Assembly (NCBI GenBank): GCA_023512835.1
Contig: CM042087.1
Span: 17,020,853 to 17,084,852 of the forward strand
Direction of reading: 5' to 3'
DNA: 64,000 nucleotides
Source: Taxillus chinensis
Lineage: Eukaryota > Streptophyta > Magnoliopsida > Santalales > Loranthaceae
In this document: positions 10,717 to 21,622 of the stretch, piece after piece
Layout: every line of letters begins with the position of its first letter
How positions within the stretch are numbered: position 1 is the first letter of the stretch
Made by a program: the position numbers and the translations under genes
The notes under the pieces: generated by a model
Told to the model about the DNA's origin: nothing
The model's input: only the letters and a program-made list of their open reading frames with translations
Database searches by the model: none

Positions 10717-13167
10717 GTAGTGTACTACAAAGAAACAGAATAGACTGGGGCGCTCAGTTGCACAACATGATCAAGAGCAAGAAGGGACACTTCGGACTGG
10801 TTTTAACTAAAATCCTGCGGTTCCTTCATCCTGAAATCTTCAACCAAAGACCCGCAGTGCCACTGCCGACCAAATATATTTTTAAGAGCATATATGAGGA
10901 TGGTCGACTGAAGATCAAGTCGATGAAGAGGCCTGAGTCGAGCACGAGAAGTCATGCAAAGGACACAGCCAGCTCTGTAAGGGCCCCAGCTCACATTCCA
11001 CGACCGCCGGCCCGTGTCCCATAGACTTCTAGGGGTTCCTCTGCGTCTGCAGCCACAGCGCACATTACTGAAGTGGTGGAGAATATTGTCAGAACTTGTT
11101 TCCCCACTGATCCTACAACCGAGGAAGCTCAACCTGTTGACAGGCCCAGTGATACTGCAGAGGTAAGAGAGCCTGCAGCTAGAGGGCAATCACCGGTACA
11201 GGATACTCCAGAAGGCAGGGGCGCAACACCTGTTTTGTTAAGTTCTCTTGGGGATTCTGAGCTAGAAGACTTTTATGTTGAGTATGCCAAGGCTCATATG
11301 ACCCCCGCTGAATTAAGGAAGGCATGGATCGCCTTTGGTAAGCAGATGGTAGACAGAGACCATCTGATCAGCTGGTTGGTTGAGCAGGGTCTTCTAAGAA
11401 AAGACCCTATAGAGGTAGTTTCGATGGTTGCCCCATCTCCTATCATGGGTGACACTCCTAACACATTAAATCCCCGAGATGCCGAGATGGATAGGATTCC
11501 TGAGGAAGAGGAGGAGGCACCTGCTATTGAAGCAGCAAGTGACTTGGATGCAGAGGAAGTACAACCGGCTTCTGAGCATGTAGAGGCACCTGAGATAACC
11601 ACTCCACTTGAACCGGCAACTCATCAAGTGGTCACTTAGAGGAATGAGGACTTAACCCTCCACAGCCCATCAGCCATTCCATTGGCTTCTACCTCTCAAT
11701 CACGGGCCTTGACTGCTGAGGAAGTGGACCGAATTGCTAACAAGGTTTTGGAAAAACTGACCACTTCTGGACTGTTGAATTTCACACCCAACATTCAAGC
11801 AATCGAGGGACGATTCTCTGCAGTGGAGGAGGGAATGCAGAAGCTTAGAAATGAAGTTGAACTTTCAGACTTTGAGTTAGAAAGAGTCAAGACTGAACTG
11901 GAATCCCTCATCAGAGTAAGCACTGAAGGTTTTAAACGCCTCGAGAACCACAATGAAGACATAAAGGAGGCGTACAAGAATCAGCATGAGGGATTTCTTA
12001 AAACTATGGGTCCTATCTTTAAAGCCTACAGCCAATTGGATCGTGGAGAGATCACTCTCACCACGAAGCCACCTCAAAAGACCTCTAAGGACAGACCTGA
12101 GCCGGTTCCCATTGATGACCCTACACCCTCAACCAGTCCTGCTCCTAGTCCTCCAGCACCTCACCCTACTTCACCTTATCCCTCTCCTCCTCCACAACCA
12201 CGACCATAAGCTACCTATGCTCGTGGACGAAAGCGTGCACACAGAGCCACTATCATTACTGATTCTGATGATGATGTGCCCATTGGAACGTGCATGAAGA
12301 AGCATCTAGCTGCTCCCGGCCAACCATCATCCTCTACTCAGCCTGGTCCCTCAACGACCCATCCAAGTATGGCTGAGTATACGATGCCTGCTTCCCCTAC
12401 TAAACCAGCCGCTACTACCACTGGCCAACCGATGGTACCACCGCGCACTGTGACTACAGGAGCCAGCTCAGCTGAACTTGCGGCTTTCAATAGCTATGTT
12501 GCTGGAGATACCACCGCACGGACTTGTGGCTACGAAGCATTCTTCACCGGCCCTGACCCGTGTCGATTACTACATGATGGTGAAGAAATGGATAATCTTG
12601 AGATGACACAGTTCATCTTTGCACAAGTCCTATCTGGAGAAGCTGCCTCTCCATATCTACCGAGATACACGGGTGGAACTCTATTTGCCAATCATGCAAG
12701 AACAGCTCATCGATGATGCATCAATGATCGAGTTTATACAGGGTCGCAGATATGAGAACTTCTTCCGTCCATGGAATGAGGTCGACCATGTGCTCATCCC
12801 CTATTTGTCAACATCCCCGCACTGGTTTCTTCTCGATATTGACTTCAAGAACCAGAGGATCGTCATCTTTGACTCCAAGCCTACTACTCTACTCATCCAT
12901 CAGCACGAACAACTCCGTGAATTCAATCGTACCCTCACCCGTGTCATGCAGGGAAATTCGCATGGGTGTGGTGGCTATCATCTTTCCAAACCGATGGAAA
13001 TTACTCGAGTCAAGCAAGGCGTTCCTGCTCAGGATAATGCTCATAGTTGTGGGTTCTATGTTTGCCACTATATTCGCATCCTGACCACCACTGACTTCCC
13101 TGCCCTCATGCCTGAATTTGATCGTGTGAGCAGTCGCGCCACCTCAATGCATCTGACTACTTCTTAA

Positions 13168-13652
13168 CTTCTGCATGAACAAACAGCTATTTTTCTGTTT
13201 ACACAAAGTGTAAATATTTTGACTTTAAACCATAACTGTCTTGTACTCTATCTCCTTGTACACTGCTCTTACCCTTTCCTCTTTCTGTGTTTTCTGTGTA
13301 CTTACTTTATCTCAATTACATTTTGTGTATGTCTTTGCGCTGTTGCCTGTTGTTCTATGATTTATTGCATTGCTCCCATGTGATTTGTGTTCTAGTGCTT
13401 GTTCCTCACCCCAGAAAGGGGGAGTATATCTCAGGGGGAGCAAAGGTCGTAGGGGGAGTTATATGTGACAGGAGGCAGCTAACGCAGCTTCATGCCTATA
13501 GGGGTGAGGAGTGTACATTTTCATAATTTTGGTCTCCTTCAAATTTTTCATATGCAAAGATATTTTCTGTTAACTTAAAACTGCCCAGCAAACTCATAGT
13601 CTCAAACTTCATGTTTTCCACCCGTTGTCAGCTTACATTAAATAGGGGAGAT
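13168..13652 (+). other. 3' non-coding region and polypurine tract of copia element 1
   Basis: After the gene stop there are three purine runs (AGAAAGGGGGAGT near 13414, CAGGGGGAGCAAAGG near 13434, AGGGGGAG near 13451). The terminal PPT AATAGGGGAGAT (13641-13652) directly abuts the LTR start at 13653. The PPT primes plus-strand DNA synthesis. Extra upstream purine tracts are common in SIRE-like elements. Confidence 0.8.
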
Positions 13653-15625
13653 TGTTGGAAATATAGGATTTGATAAAGCTGCCAACATATAGTCTAAGTC
13701 TGGAGACTCGAAGATCCAAAGGTTGTAGGGTCGAAGAGTCATAGTTCGTAGAAGTAAAACTATTGCAGGACATATTGGCGAGAGATTCGTAGACTCGTAG
13801 GGTTTGGGGACTCGAAGCATATTTCTGACAGAACACATTGTGACACATAGATCTAGGGTCGAAGGTCGTAGAGTCGCAGTACGAAAAAGAGAGCGTTACT
13901 ATAAGCGACGATTCAGTTCTGAGACTTGTAGAGTCAAAGAATTCTAAAAGAACAGTAACCAAACTTAAATAACTCAAACACTCGAAGCCTATAGAACTGC
14001 AGAGTTCCTAGAGCACTCATGTCACTTAACAGAACTTAGAGTACCGCTAGACTCGTAGACTCAAGGGTCATAGAGTCACAGTCTTAAAACCCTGTTAAGA
14101 AAACAGGACTCGTAGGTCGAAGGTCGAAGAGTCGAAACCAACAAGACTGACCAACTTAAATGAATTTGTAACTCAAAAGTCGTAGAGTCATAGACTCAAG
14201 GCTCGTAGAGTCGTAGACTCAAGGGATACAGGTAATATAAGGAACTTGTTAGACACATCACAAACTTGAAGATCATGAAGGCATAGAGTTATAGCTGAAG
14301 GGTCGTAGCCGTAAAGTCAAAGACTCGTAGAATAATCTCCAAGCATACGCAACTGCGAAAGGCTAAGGAAGAAATGTAAAGTCTAAGACTCGTAGAGTCG
14401 AAGAGTTTCAAGGTCGAAGACTCGCAGAGTCAAAGAGCCTCCTAGTCAAGTAATATAAACTGAGAAACCTGAGGGTCGTAGATCCGCAGAGCTAGGGTCG
14501 TAGACTCACAGCTGTAACAACGGGTAGATTAAGCACACTTCGAAGAAGTCACTCTAAGAGCCACTAGGATAGTCACAGACTCGTAGAGTCGTAGATTCAC
14601 AGAGTTGCAGACTTTTAATTAATAGAGTGACATAACAGACTTAATCTAACTCGAACTCTAGCCTCGGAAACTCGAAGATATGTGAGTCGTAGACTCGCAG
14701 ATACCAACACTGTAAAGCCGGAAGTAAACTTCCACAAACTCAACGGGCTCTAACTGAAACCTTCGAGTCATCAAACTTACAAGGCACCCACCTTCAAGAC
14801 ATACTTAAAACCCTGAGCATACGCACTTAGGGTTTGTATAGTAAGCTTGCGCCATCTCGAGCAGCTGGAGTGCAATTAATGCCGCATTAATTGTGATCAA
14901 CCACTTTCCATGGATAAACGGCCAAGATTGACTGCGCAAGTATGGGCATGCATCTGCGCAACATTGGCATCAGATCTGCAAATCAGAGCAGATCAACCAA
15001 TCCCCTGACATCCCACATATCCAGTAGCGGGAAGTCAGTCTATCGAATGGACAACGCGGCGCACAGCAATCTAAACTTAAAATATATCTCTCTCACATAA
15101 AACGAAAAAAAAAAAATGTCCCTTTCTCTGAAAATGTGGCATACACAGAAAACAAGAAAGAGGATTCTCACATACATCAAGATCTATCTCTTGGACAATT
15201 AAGTACAGAGTTCCAACGTACGAGAGAGAGACTTAGAGAGAGAAAGAGAGCGAACAAACTTGGAAGTGTTGTGCGCCACGTTGAACGAAGATCAAGATCA
15301 AACCTTTTGATCCATCATACTCTCTTGTTCATCCAAGATCCAGCACGATCATTAAGTCTCTTTTCCGTGTTGTTTCCCATAATCCAAACTATCTAAGTTC
15401 ATTCCTATTACATCTGAGATCTGTTCAGCAAAGAACATTTACTCCCATCTCAAATTTGTCTGATAGTTCATTACGTCTCACATCACTCACATTACTACTA
15501 TCGTCTTCTCCATCAATACTTCCACGTAGTCATCCATAGACAAATCCAAAACCAGCTAATAGTCTAGTTTCCACAGACGAAGAAAGTCTATTCACCCCCC
15601 CTCTAGACTCACTTTGGGACCTACA
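13653..15625 (+). repeat. 3' LTR of copia element 1 (GACTCGTAG-repeat LTR family, copy A)
   Basis: Begins TGTTGGAAATATAGG and ends GGGACCTACA, 1973 bp. The upstream PPT makes it a 3' LTR. Related LTRs lie at 51552-53508 and 58536-60442. About 1 kb (13690-14710) is packed with short words built from GACTC, CGTAG, AGTCG and TCGAAG; many form the imperfect palindrome GACTCGTAGAGTC. The last 60 bases carry the CTATTCACCCCCC...CTCTAGACTC block common to SIRE-type LTR ends. No ORF here is credible. Confidence 0.9.
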
Positions 15626-16843
15626 AAGATCTAAGGGGGAGAAAATGCTTATTAATTACTCAAGTAATACCCCCCTTATATGTCTCGTAACCTCTTTCCC
15701 GACTGTCTATTTGAGGGGAGTTCATCACTGAGAGGATCACACGATCACCGGGGGAGCAAAAGTCTTATCTATAATTTTAGTAATAACCCCCTAATATGTC
15801 TCGGATGTTCCTCCCTCTCACTTCTCACTTCCGGATCTGACTGGACATGCATTATTGAATCAGCTTTGTGGCATGTTTGGATGTTTTTATTTCTTCCACT
15901 ATACATCTTAATCGGATAATCAATTGATAGCATCTGGCATGTGTTCTTTCTTCCATTCTCACTCATGAATCTTAATCGGAGTAACCCATATATAGTTCAA
16001 TTATCTTGGCTATAATGTTCAGCATGACGGTTTCCCTATGTTGACCAATGTGAACTTATGTATTTCTTATCTGACATATGCTTATTTTTCAGTATTGTTG
16101 ATTTAGTCAATTGTTTGTATGTGTCTAGCATTCATCTTCAATGCATGAGTTCTGCCTTTTTCATTAGTACGGATTATGCGCACTTTTCATATCTGTTTAC
16201 ATCCATACTAATCCCAACCTGTAAAAGCTCTGTGTTCCTTTTTAGTTTGTCCTCATGCAGCTACAGGTTCCAATTCACTTTGCATTCTCACCGACATATC
16301 TTGTCTGAAGTCTCAGATATGAAGTGTTGTGGTACTTCGTTCTTCTTCGACTTCAAGCCAGCAAACGAATCACTTTCTCTCTTATCACACTCTGTTTTTA
16401 CGGACACACTCTGTTACTCATCCAGATATTCTTCTATGGATTATTTTTCATCCGGATGATCGTCGGTTTATTTCCTCCAGACTCTTGAAACACTCAAGTC
16501 TCATCGCGTGTTTTTGAGGAGGAATCATGATGGTCTATTTAAAATGTAAGTCTCGAGACAAGCAATTTCCGGAAGAAGGCATATAGCTGTCATGAATACT
16601 TGATTCTACGGCCTCCACGTCATCTTTAAATTTGGAGGCGCTCAAGTATCAAGATAAATGACATTAACTTGTCAGGTGAATCACTATTCATCTCGCTTAA
16701 TCCCTATATCCACTGGCAACCACGGACTCGGTCTTATATATACTGGCTTTTCACATGCAGCGCGAATTTACATTTCCAAATCCTTAAACCCTCGTCGCTC
16801 TTCCAACCTCTAAGACCTACCTTCCTCCTCCCTTGTACTCGAA
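15626..16843 (+). other. Internal 3' region of a second SIRE-like copia element, upstream of its third gene
   Basis: Continues after the LTR of copia element 1, with AAGAT as the likely target duplication. Purine runs (AAGGGGGAGAAAATG at 15633, ACCGGGGGAGCAAAAG at 15749) and a diverged internal duplication (about 15633-15705 against 15748-15815) are visible. A second pair of related segments lies at 15868-15920 and 15930-15985 (cttcca...catcttaatcgga type). No protein is recognised. The pol of this element would lie left of the window, on the far side of copia element 1. Confidence 0.55.
16733..16843 (+). promoter_or_regulatory. Predicted internal promoter of the third gene (copia element 2)
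   Basis: CTTATATATA at 16733-16742 lies 102 bp upstream of the ATG at 16844. A pyrimidine-rich stretch (about 16795-16840) immediately precedes the ATG. The arrangement parallels the predicted promoter before the related gene at 8417. Inferred. Confidence 0.5.
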
Positions 16844-19573
16844 ATGGCACCCAAGCTCTCTCTTTCTGGCGTTAATCCCGGCCGTCTGGTCGATTGGCCT
16901 GCAATTTCTGATCCTCCAGCTTGGTTTTTGGATCTACGCCCCCTTTTGAAGCCTCTCATATTCTGAACCTGGTTTCCAATCCTATCGCTCTTCTCATCGA
17001 CGACATTACTAAGTACTACCAGCGCATCCGCTGCACCACCAATTCCATCCTTTCCCATGTTCGAGGTGAATCCAACGTAATCACACCCGCCGTCCTCCAT
17101 GCCGCTCTCAACCTACCTCCTGGTGAACCTCAGCGCCTGGACCCAGAATCTATGGCAGCTTCCATGGGCTGCACTTTCAAAGGGAAGGAATACGAGGTGA
17201 AGTTCTTCCAAGGTCGCTACCACTGTATGGCGACCATTTTGAGTCGATGTCTACTGGCTCACACTTCCGCTCTGGACTCCATTCGTATAACCTTCTCCTG
17301 GCCATGTACGGAGTTTTTGAGGGTCTCCCGATGGACTAGGGGACATTCTTGTTCCGCTTGCTGAAGAACGGCCCCAAGAACCTATCTTTCGGGAGGATTC
17401 TCAGCATAGTCTTCCAGTATCTGCATCCGTCCCATTTCAACGGAAATGGCACTATCCCTTCCCCCAAGCCTACTATCTCCGCCACCTTACGCCTGATGGG
17501 ACCATGACGGCTCGCCGGCCTTCTGCTGCTCTCCGCCTCCTTCCCGCCTCGGAACAACAAGGCAGTTCGGTTAGTGACCCAGCCGACAGCCATGCCCCCG
17601 ATGTCAGCTCTGCTCACCGGTCCTCTCGGATTCGGTCCATCGCTGCACTATCCATCTCCTGAGCCTCCCAGCACAACGTCCGTGCTGACCCATCCGAGGT
17701 GGCAGGGCCCTCTCAGCCAAGTCCTCATTCGGCTGACTCACTAGCGTCTTCTCCTGCTGATGTCCCCGCACCCAACTAACCGATGTTGCTGCTACTATTG
17801 ATGCTGCCATTGCTACAGCAATGGCAGATGTCCCTCCTTCTCCTCCGGAAGCCCCTTTACCTCCCCTACCTCAACCTCGTGACTACCTTGCCCATCTCTC
17901 CACCGACACCTTAACGGACCTATGGTTCCGTTTTAGCCTCGCCTGTACTGCCTCCATCCCTGACAATGACATCAAGGTCTTTTATGGCAAAACACACCCA
18001 CTCCCCAGAGGATATGATCATCTGGAACCTGGACCATGGCTTCCTTACGTCGACTCACATTCCGGACGTTCCCTTCACTGTTACCTCTGGCCCGACTCAT
18101 GACGCACGAGCTCCTTCTCCTGCTGAGGCCTGGCCTACCTCTCCTGCCGTAGACATCCTCGTTGTTGACCTCTCTAGTCAAAGTGGATCTGCTCCTCCGG
18201 ATGCCTCTGATGCTCCAGATGCTCCTTCTATTGCTGCCGCAGCTGACGCACCCTCCACTCCTGCTGACTCCTCTGCCCAGCACACCCCTGCACCTATTCC
18301 TGCGGGGGAGTCCTCTAAAGCCCTAGAGTTAGTTCTTGGGCGTGCCTCGTTTGGTACGATCCACTCTGATGATGTGCTCTCCGCTCAGCTTAACCGCCAT
18401 GCCCAAGCCCAGAGTGCCCAAATTTTTGCCATCGCCGCCAAGGTTGATGCTTTAGGCGCTCAACTCCTCTGCGCCCTGACCAACTCCTCCACTTCCATCG
18501 AGCAGAAGATGGATCTTATCGCCTCGTCCGTTCATTCCCTATCTACATCTTTCGCGAACTTGGCGCACACCATGGCTCGTCCTCCTACTGCACCGCGGCG
18601 ATCTGCCAAAATGGGGGAGAAAGTGCCATCTGATCCTTCTGTACCTTCCTTAGCTCGTGCTGACAAACAGCCTGTGTCTTGACTGCATCCACTTCCGGGA
18701 GTTATAATTCCCAAACACAGTCGCTTTTCTTAGCCCAGCTTCTCAAGTGCAGCTACTCCCTCGACCACTCCATCCGCGGCTGACACCTTCCTCCCATCAT
18801 ATGCGGATCGTGATCCTCTTGATGCAGATGGACATGTTTTTGATAAAATGACCAAGTATGCCGCGTCAAATGCCGAGCGAAGATGTGTATCAGATCTGTA
18901 CCCCTTCTCTCCTCAAGACATTCGGACTATTTGTTCTGAGATGGCCTTGCTTACCACAGAAGACATAGACAACTTCTCTCGGGCAGTTAAGATGGAGATG
19001 AGGCTGTTTCCATCTCTGTACAAGGACGGGCACATGTTTGATGTCCTGCCATGTTGGAATGAGGGCTATCTTCCAGATGTAGCCCACATTCAGACCTTCA
19101 TCAATGGAACTGCTGAGGATAGCATACCCTGGAAATGTCTCTCATCTATCCTCATTCCATACCGGTTCATGACACTGCACTTCATGCTGGTTGTTTTTAT
19201 GATTCCGTCCAAGCAGTTGATTTTAATTGATTCTCATCATATTGTGGAAAACAATGTAAGAAGAAATCAATGGCAGCCACTGCATCTTCGACTGACGGAA
19301 GCCGTAAAGCAATCTAGACTTTATGAAGATAGGGGCTTAACTCCATTGGGTCCAACTGAAAAGTTGAAGGCGACGATCCGGGGCAAGAAGCAAGTGCCGC
19401 AACAGCCCGATGGAGATAGTTGCGGAGCATTTGTCTGTTTCTTCATCAAATCCATTGTAAAGGTGGATAAAAGCTGGAACACTATCCAAGCCTATACGAA
19501 GGAGCAGACAATGGAGCTAAGGGAGAAAGCAACAATGATGATCTTCAAGTATAGTAAGCCTTATGTTCCTTAG
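16844..19573 (+). pseudogene. Transposon-associated gene with C-terminal Ulp1/C48 cysteine peptidase domain (copy 2, broken)
   Basis: ATG 16844 gives MAPKLSLSGVNPGRLVDWPAIS, parallel to the start of the 8417 gene (PG, then hydrophobic, DW.AI). The frame is lost near 16930; homologous coding goes on at 16921-17364 (IALLIDDITKYYQ, HVRGESNVITPAVL, as in plant transposon-protein domains), then in another frame to about 17505 (ILSIVFQYLHP, matching ILRFLHP of copy 1). An Ala/Pro/Ser-rich part follows (17821-18102, 17966-18682), with a possible coiled coil near its end. The last ORF (18848-19573, 241 codons) is a C48 domain: His (LHFM, codon 111), Asp (LIDS, codon 128), Gln (codons 185-186) and Cys (GDSCGAFVC, codon 192). 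At least three frameshifts make it a pseudogene, but the peptidase ORF is intact. Confidence 0.72.
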
Positions 19574-19715
19574 TGAAAATGTGTATAAAAGTTATATTGT
19601 ACTATGTTGCTGCTTAATGAAAATGGAAGTTGTTTCTTTTCCGTATACTATCTTTTTGTTGTGCTTACCAAATTGGATTACAAAGGGTTTTCGCATATCC
19701 ATAATTGGGGGAGAT
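19574..19715 (+). other. 3' end and polypurine tract of copia element 2
   Basis: A short non-coding stretch between the C48 gene stop and the LTR. The PPT ATAATTGGGGGAGAT (19701-19715) abuts the LTR start TGTTGG at 19716. The gene-to-LTR distance is only about 140 bp. Confidence 0.8.
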
Positions 19716-20101
19716 TGTTGGATCAAGCCCAGAATTTGGATGATGCTAATAAAACCCTATATAATTTGATCTGAGACTTTTGTTGATCTTCATCTTGAGT
19801 TATTGCAGAAGATATGATCTTAATCTGAACCTTCACTCATGAGAGCAAAGCAAAGGATAGGATACATAATCCTGATCCGGACAAGAGTGAGTGTCGTCAA
19901 ATATTTGGTATATAACCAAGTCTTTACTTCTTATAGAATAAGGATGCTTCGTGTAGACTAATCACTAAGAGCTACGGACTAAGGAAACTATGCCTAACAC
20001 CTTAAATGGACCGAGTCAAATAGATGCGGAGTAAGAATCCTAGTCTACAAGTCACACGGAGTAAGACATAGTTATTGCAGAGTAAAAGGCTACTCAAGCG
20101 G
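19716..20101 (+). repeat. Copia LTR, GAGTAAGG-repeat family, left part (resumes at 46003)
   Basis: Begins TGTTGGATCAAGCCC right after a PPT. Within it, CGGAGTAAG-type words recur (20028-20060). At 20102 a Tekay element interrupts it. AGCGG at 20097-20101 is repeated at 45998-46002 as the perfect target duplication. Together with 46003-47035 the LTR is about 1.42 kb. Confidence 0.9.
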
Positions 20102-20987
20102 TGTCACGCCCCGGATTTCCAACCCGAGGAGACCGGAACGTGACCCTCCCTTTACCCAAGTTGGATAGAGGGGTTAGAATACAACATACACCTCACACTT
20201 TATATTCAGAGAACAATCTTATATTTATTGAGTCCAAACATAGCAAATACGTTCAAAACACACTTTTATTACATTGAACTCCACATTACAATATCTCCCC
20301 ACTGGGGTTACAAAGTTACATAAAGAAAAGCAGCATAACTCGAAATAATAATGAGCAAGCCACAAGGAGGACTTCCACCTTGGTGTTCCCACCTAATGCC
20401 TGTAGGTTCCTGTAAAGAAAACAACATGGTAGGAGGGGTGAGCAACCACGGCTCGTAGGGGATCATGTCTCCCCAACCCATCCCATGCACCTAATATCTA
20501 CATGCCTTGTGTACAAGTGCCTTGTCGTGATACAATTATTCCACCAGATATAATTATAGGCTACAAGACGAAATACAATCATACACGGGCTAGTACATAA
20601 ACACTCCCGGGCTTCCACGCCCACCGGGTTCCAAGAACAGTCCCGGGCTTCCACAACCACCGAGTTCCAAGAACGGTCCCAGGGCTTCCACACCCACTGG
20701 GTTCCAAGAACAGTCCCAGGGCTTCCACACCACCGGGTTCCAAGAACACAAGACACATAGCCACACTTAGTCACACAGACATAACATCAAACACTTAGCA
20801 TGCAAAGCCTCACAGGTATAAAACCAAACAATTGGTGTACATAAATTCACAGGCTCATAAACCCAGCCGCACAGGCATTTTCTCAAACATGTAACTGGCA
20901 TGTCACACAGGCATTTTATCGAACACTTTTCATGCATCACACGAACACCAGAAACACACTAAAATCGCCATCGAAGGCCAACATCCA
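20102..20987 (-). repeat. Tekay-like 3' LTR, distal part (resumes at 38791)
   Basis: Starts TGTCACGCCCCGG, the complement of the family LTR end GGGGCGTGACA. Matches the 5' LTR (44407 onward) nearly base for base. Split at ATCCA (20983-20987) by the Ogre-like element; the sequence resumes at 38791 exactly where the intact LTR continues (compare about 45220). It holds four 36-37-bp tandem units at about 20607-20752, where the 5' LTR has two. Confidence 0.93.
20607..20752. repeat. Four tandem 36-37-bp units in the Tekay 3' LTR
   Basis: Units of the form CCGGGCTTCCAC...GGTTCCAAGAACAGTC repeat four times. The partner LTR has two (about 44911-44982). These are the complement of sequence within the LTR transcript region. 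Copy-number change after insertion, or at reverse transcription, is implied. Confidence 0.85.
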
Positions 20988-21502
20988 TGTTGGACCCCAT
21001 TTTGTCCGGGTTGGACATACTAACCCCATTTGATATACCTTTCTGCCCATGCCATATACCTTGTTGAACAGGTCCACAATGATCCCATGCTTCCAAGGAA
21101 TGGTCTACCCCAATTGACACGGATGGGGAAGTTCAAAATTAATGACTTTTGCTACAAGTCCTTGAAGCGCCCCAAGACCAACACCAGGTGATGGAGGATG
21201 AAAAATGGAGACCAACGCACTTGACCGAGCTCAAATCGGACTTAAAATGAAGAAGTTATGGCCAAAACAACTTTCGTTGGAAAAAGTCAAACTTGCCAAA
21301 AGACGGTCAATGCCCCTAGTCAAACTGCCCGCAAAAGTGATCATGCGAAACTCTTCAAAATGCCTATGTAGGCGAATATGGATCTCCCCAAACAATCCCT
21401 GGAAGGTTATCCATTTTTGCATTTTTGGTGGGGGTAAAAAGGTAAAAAAAACTTCGGGGTTGACCGTTGACCGTTGACCTGCCGACACTGCGACCCGTTG
21501 AC

Positions 21503-21622
21503 CTTCGAAGCCTCGAAGCCCCGAAGCCCGAAGCCCCGAAGCCTCGAAGCCTCGAAGCCTCGAAGCCCCGAAGCCCGAAGCTCGAAGCCTCGAAGCCCCG
21601 AAGCCCTGAAGCCTCGAAGCTC
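21503..21622. repeat. CGAAGCC word array in Ogre 5' LTR
   Basis: About fifteen CGAAGCC or CCCGAAGC words in 120 bp, phased at 7-9 bp. The 3' LTR has a shorter version (36218-36311). Flanking DNA repeats GTTGACC and CCGACACTTCGACC. The reverse strand gives GGCTTCG words. No coding meaning is evident. Confidence 0.9.

Larger units (their letters stand above)
8417..13167 (+). pseudogene. Transposon-associated gene with C-terminal Ulp1/C48 cysteine peptidase domain (copy 1, broken)
   Basis: The ATG at 8417 starts MAGPSSSMADKLNNIVPG, followed by the FIIDWEAI block. The frame runs to 12716 with in-frame stops at 8633 (TGA), 11022 (TAG), 11637 (TAG) and 12207 (TAA), and is split by the solo LTR at 8924-10716; the flanking codons match in frame. 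A one-base frameshift between about 12619 and 12716 moves to the last ORF, which ends TAA at 13165-13167. The N-terminal part resembles the plant transposon-protein domain. The middle has a heptad-like segment (about 11800-12030) and a Pro/Ser-rich tract. The C-terminal 183 codons form a Ulp1-type deSUMOylase fold: catalytic His (SPHW, 12820), Asp (IFDSK, 12871), Gln (13030) and Cys (HSCGFYVC, 13048) are all present. Ulp1 cuts SUMO from proteins; the real substrate here is unknown. The gene lies between copia pol and the 3' LTR. Confidence 0.75.
1727..15625 (+). mobile_element. SIRE-like Ty1/copia element, 5' truncated, with a third C48-peptidase gene
   Basis: The order is pol remnant (1727-4539), non-coding 3' region, broken gene with a C48 domain (8417-13167), polypurine runs, PPT (about 13641-13652) and 3' LTR (13653-15625). 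The 5' LTR, gag and protease are missing because the Athila-like LTR at 214-1726 cuts in within GAG_pre-integrase. Two solo Tekay-type LTRs (5203-7217, 8924-10716) lie inside. The long 3' region after pol is typical of the SIRE/Maximus lineage, where an env-like ORF may occur; here the place is taken by a C48 gene. The 3 prime flank begins AAGAT (15626-15630), the predicted target duplication, but its partner is outside the window. Confidence 0.75.

Noticed and set aside
13690..14710. CRISPR-like spacing of GACTCGTAG words
   Set aside because: No fixed repeat length, no unique spacers, plant LTR context.
21205..21477. 90-codon ORF starting METNALDRAQIGLKMKK, also at 35919 and, shorter, at 60938, 62077 and 63217
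   Set aside because: It lies in the Ogre-like LTR and recurs because the DNA itself is duplicated. No domain, no start context, and the ends change freely between copies.
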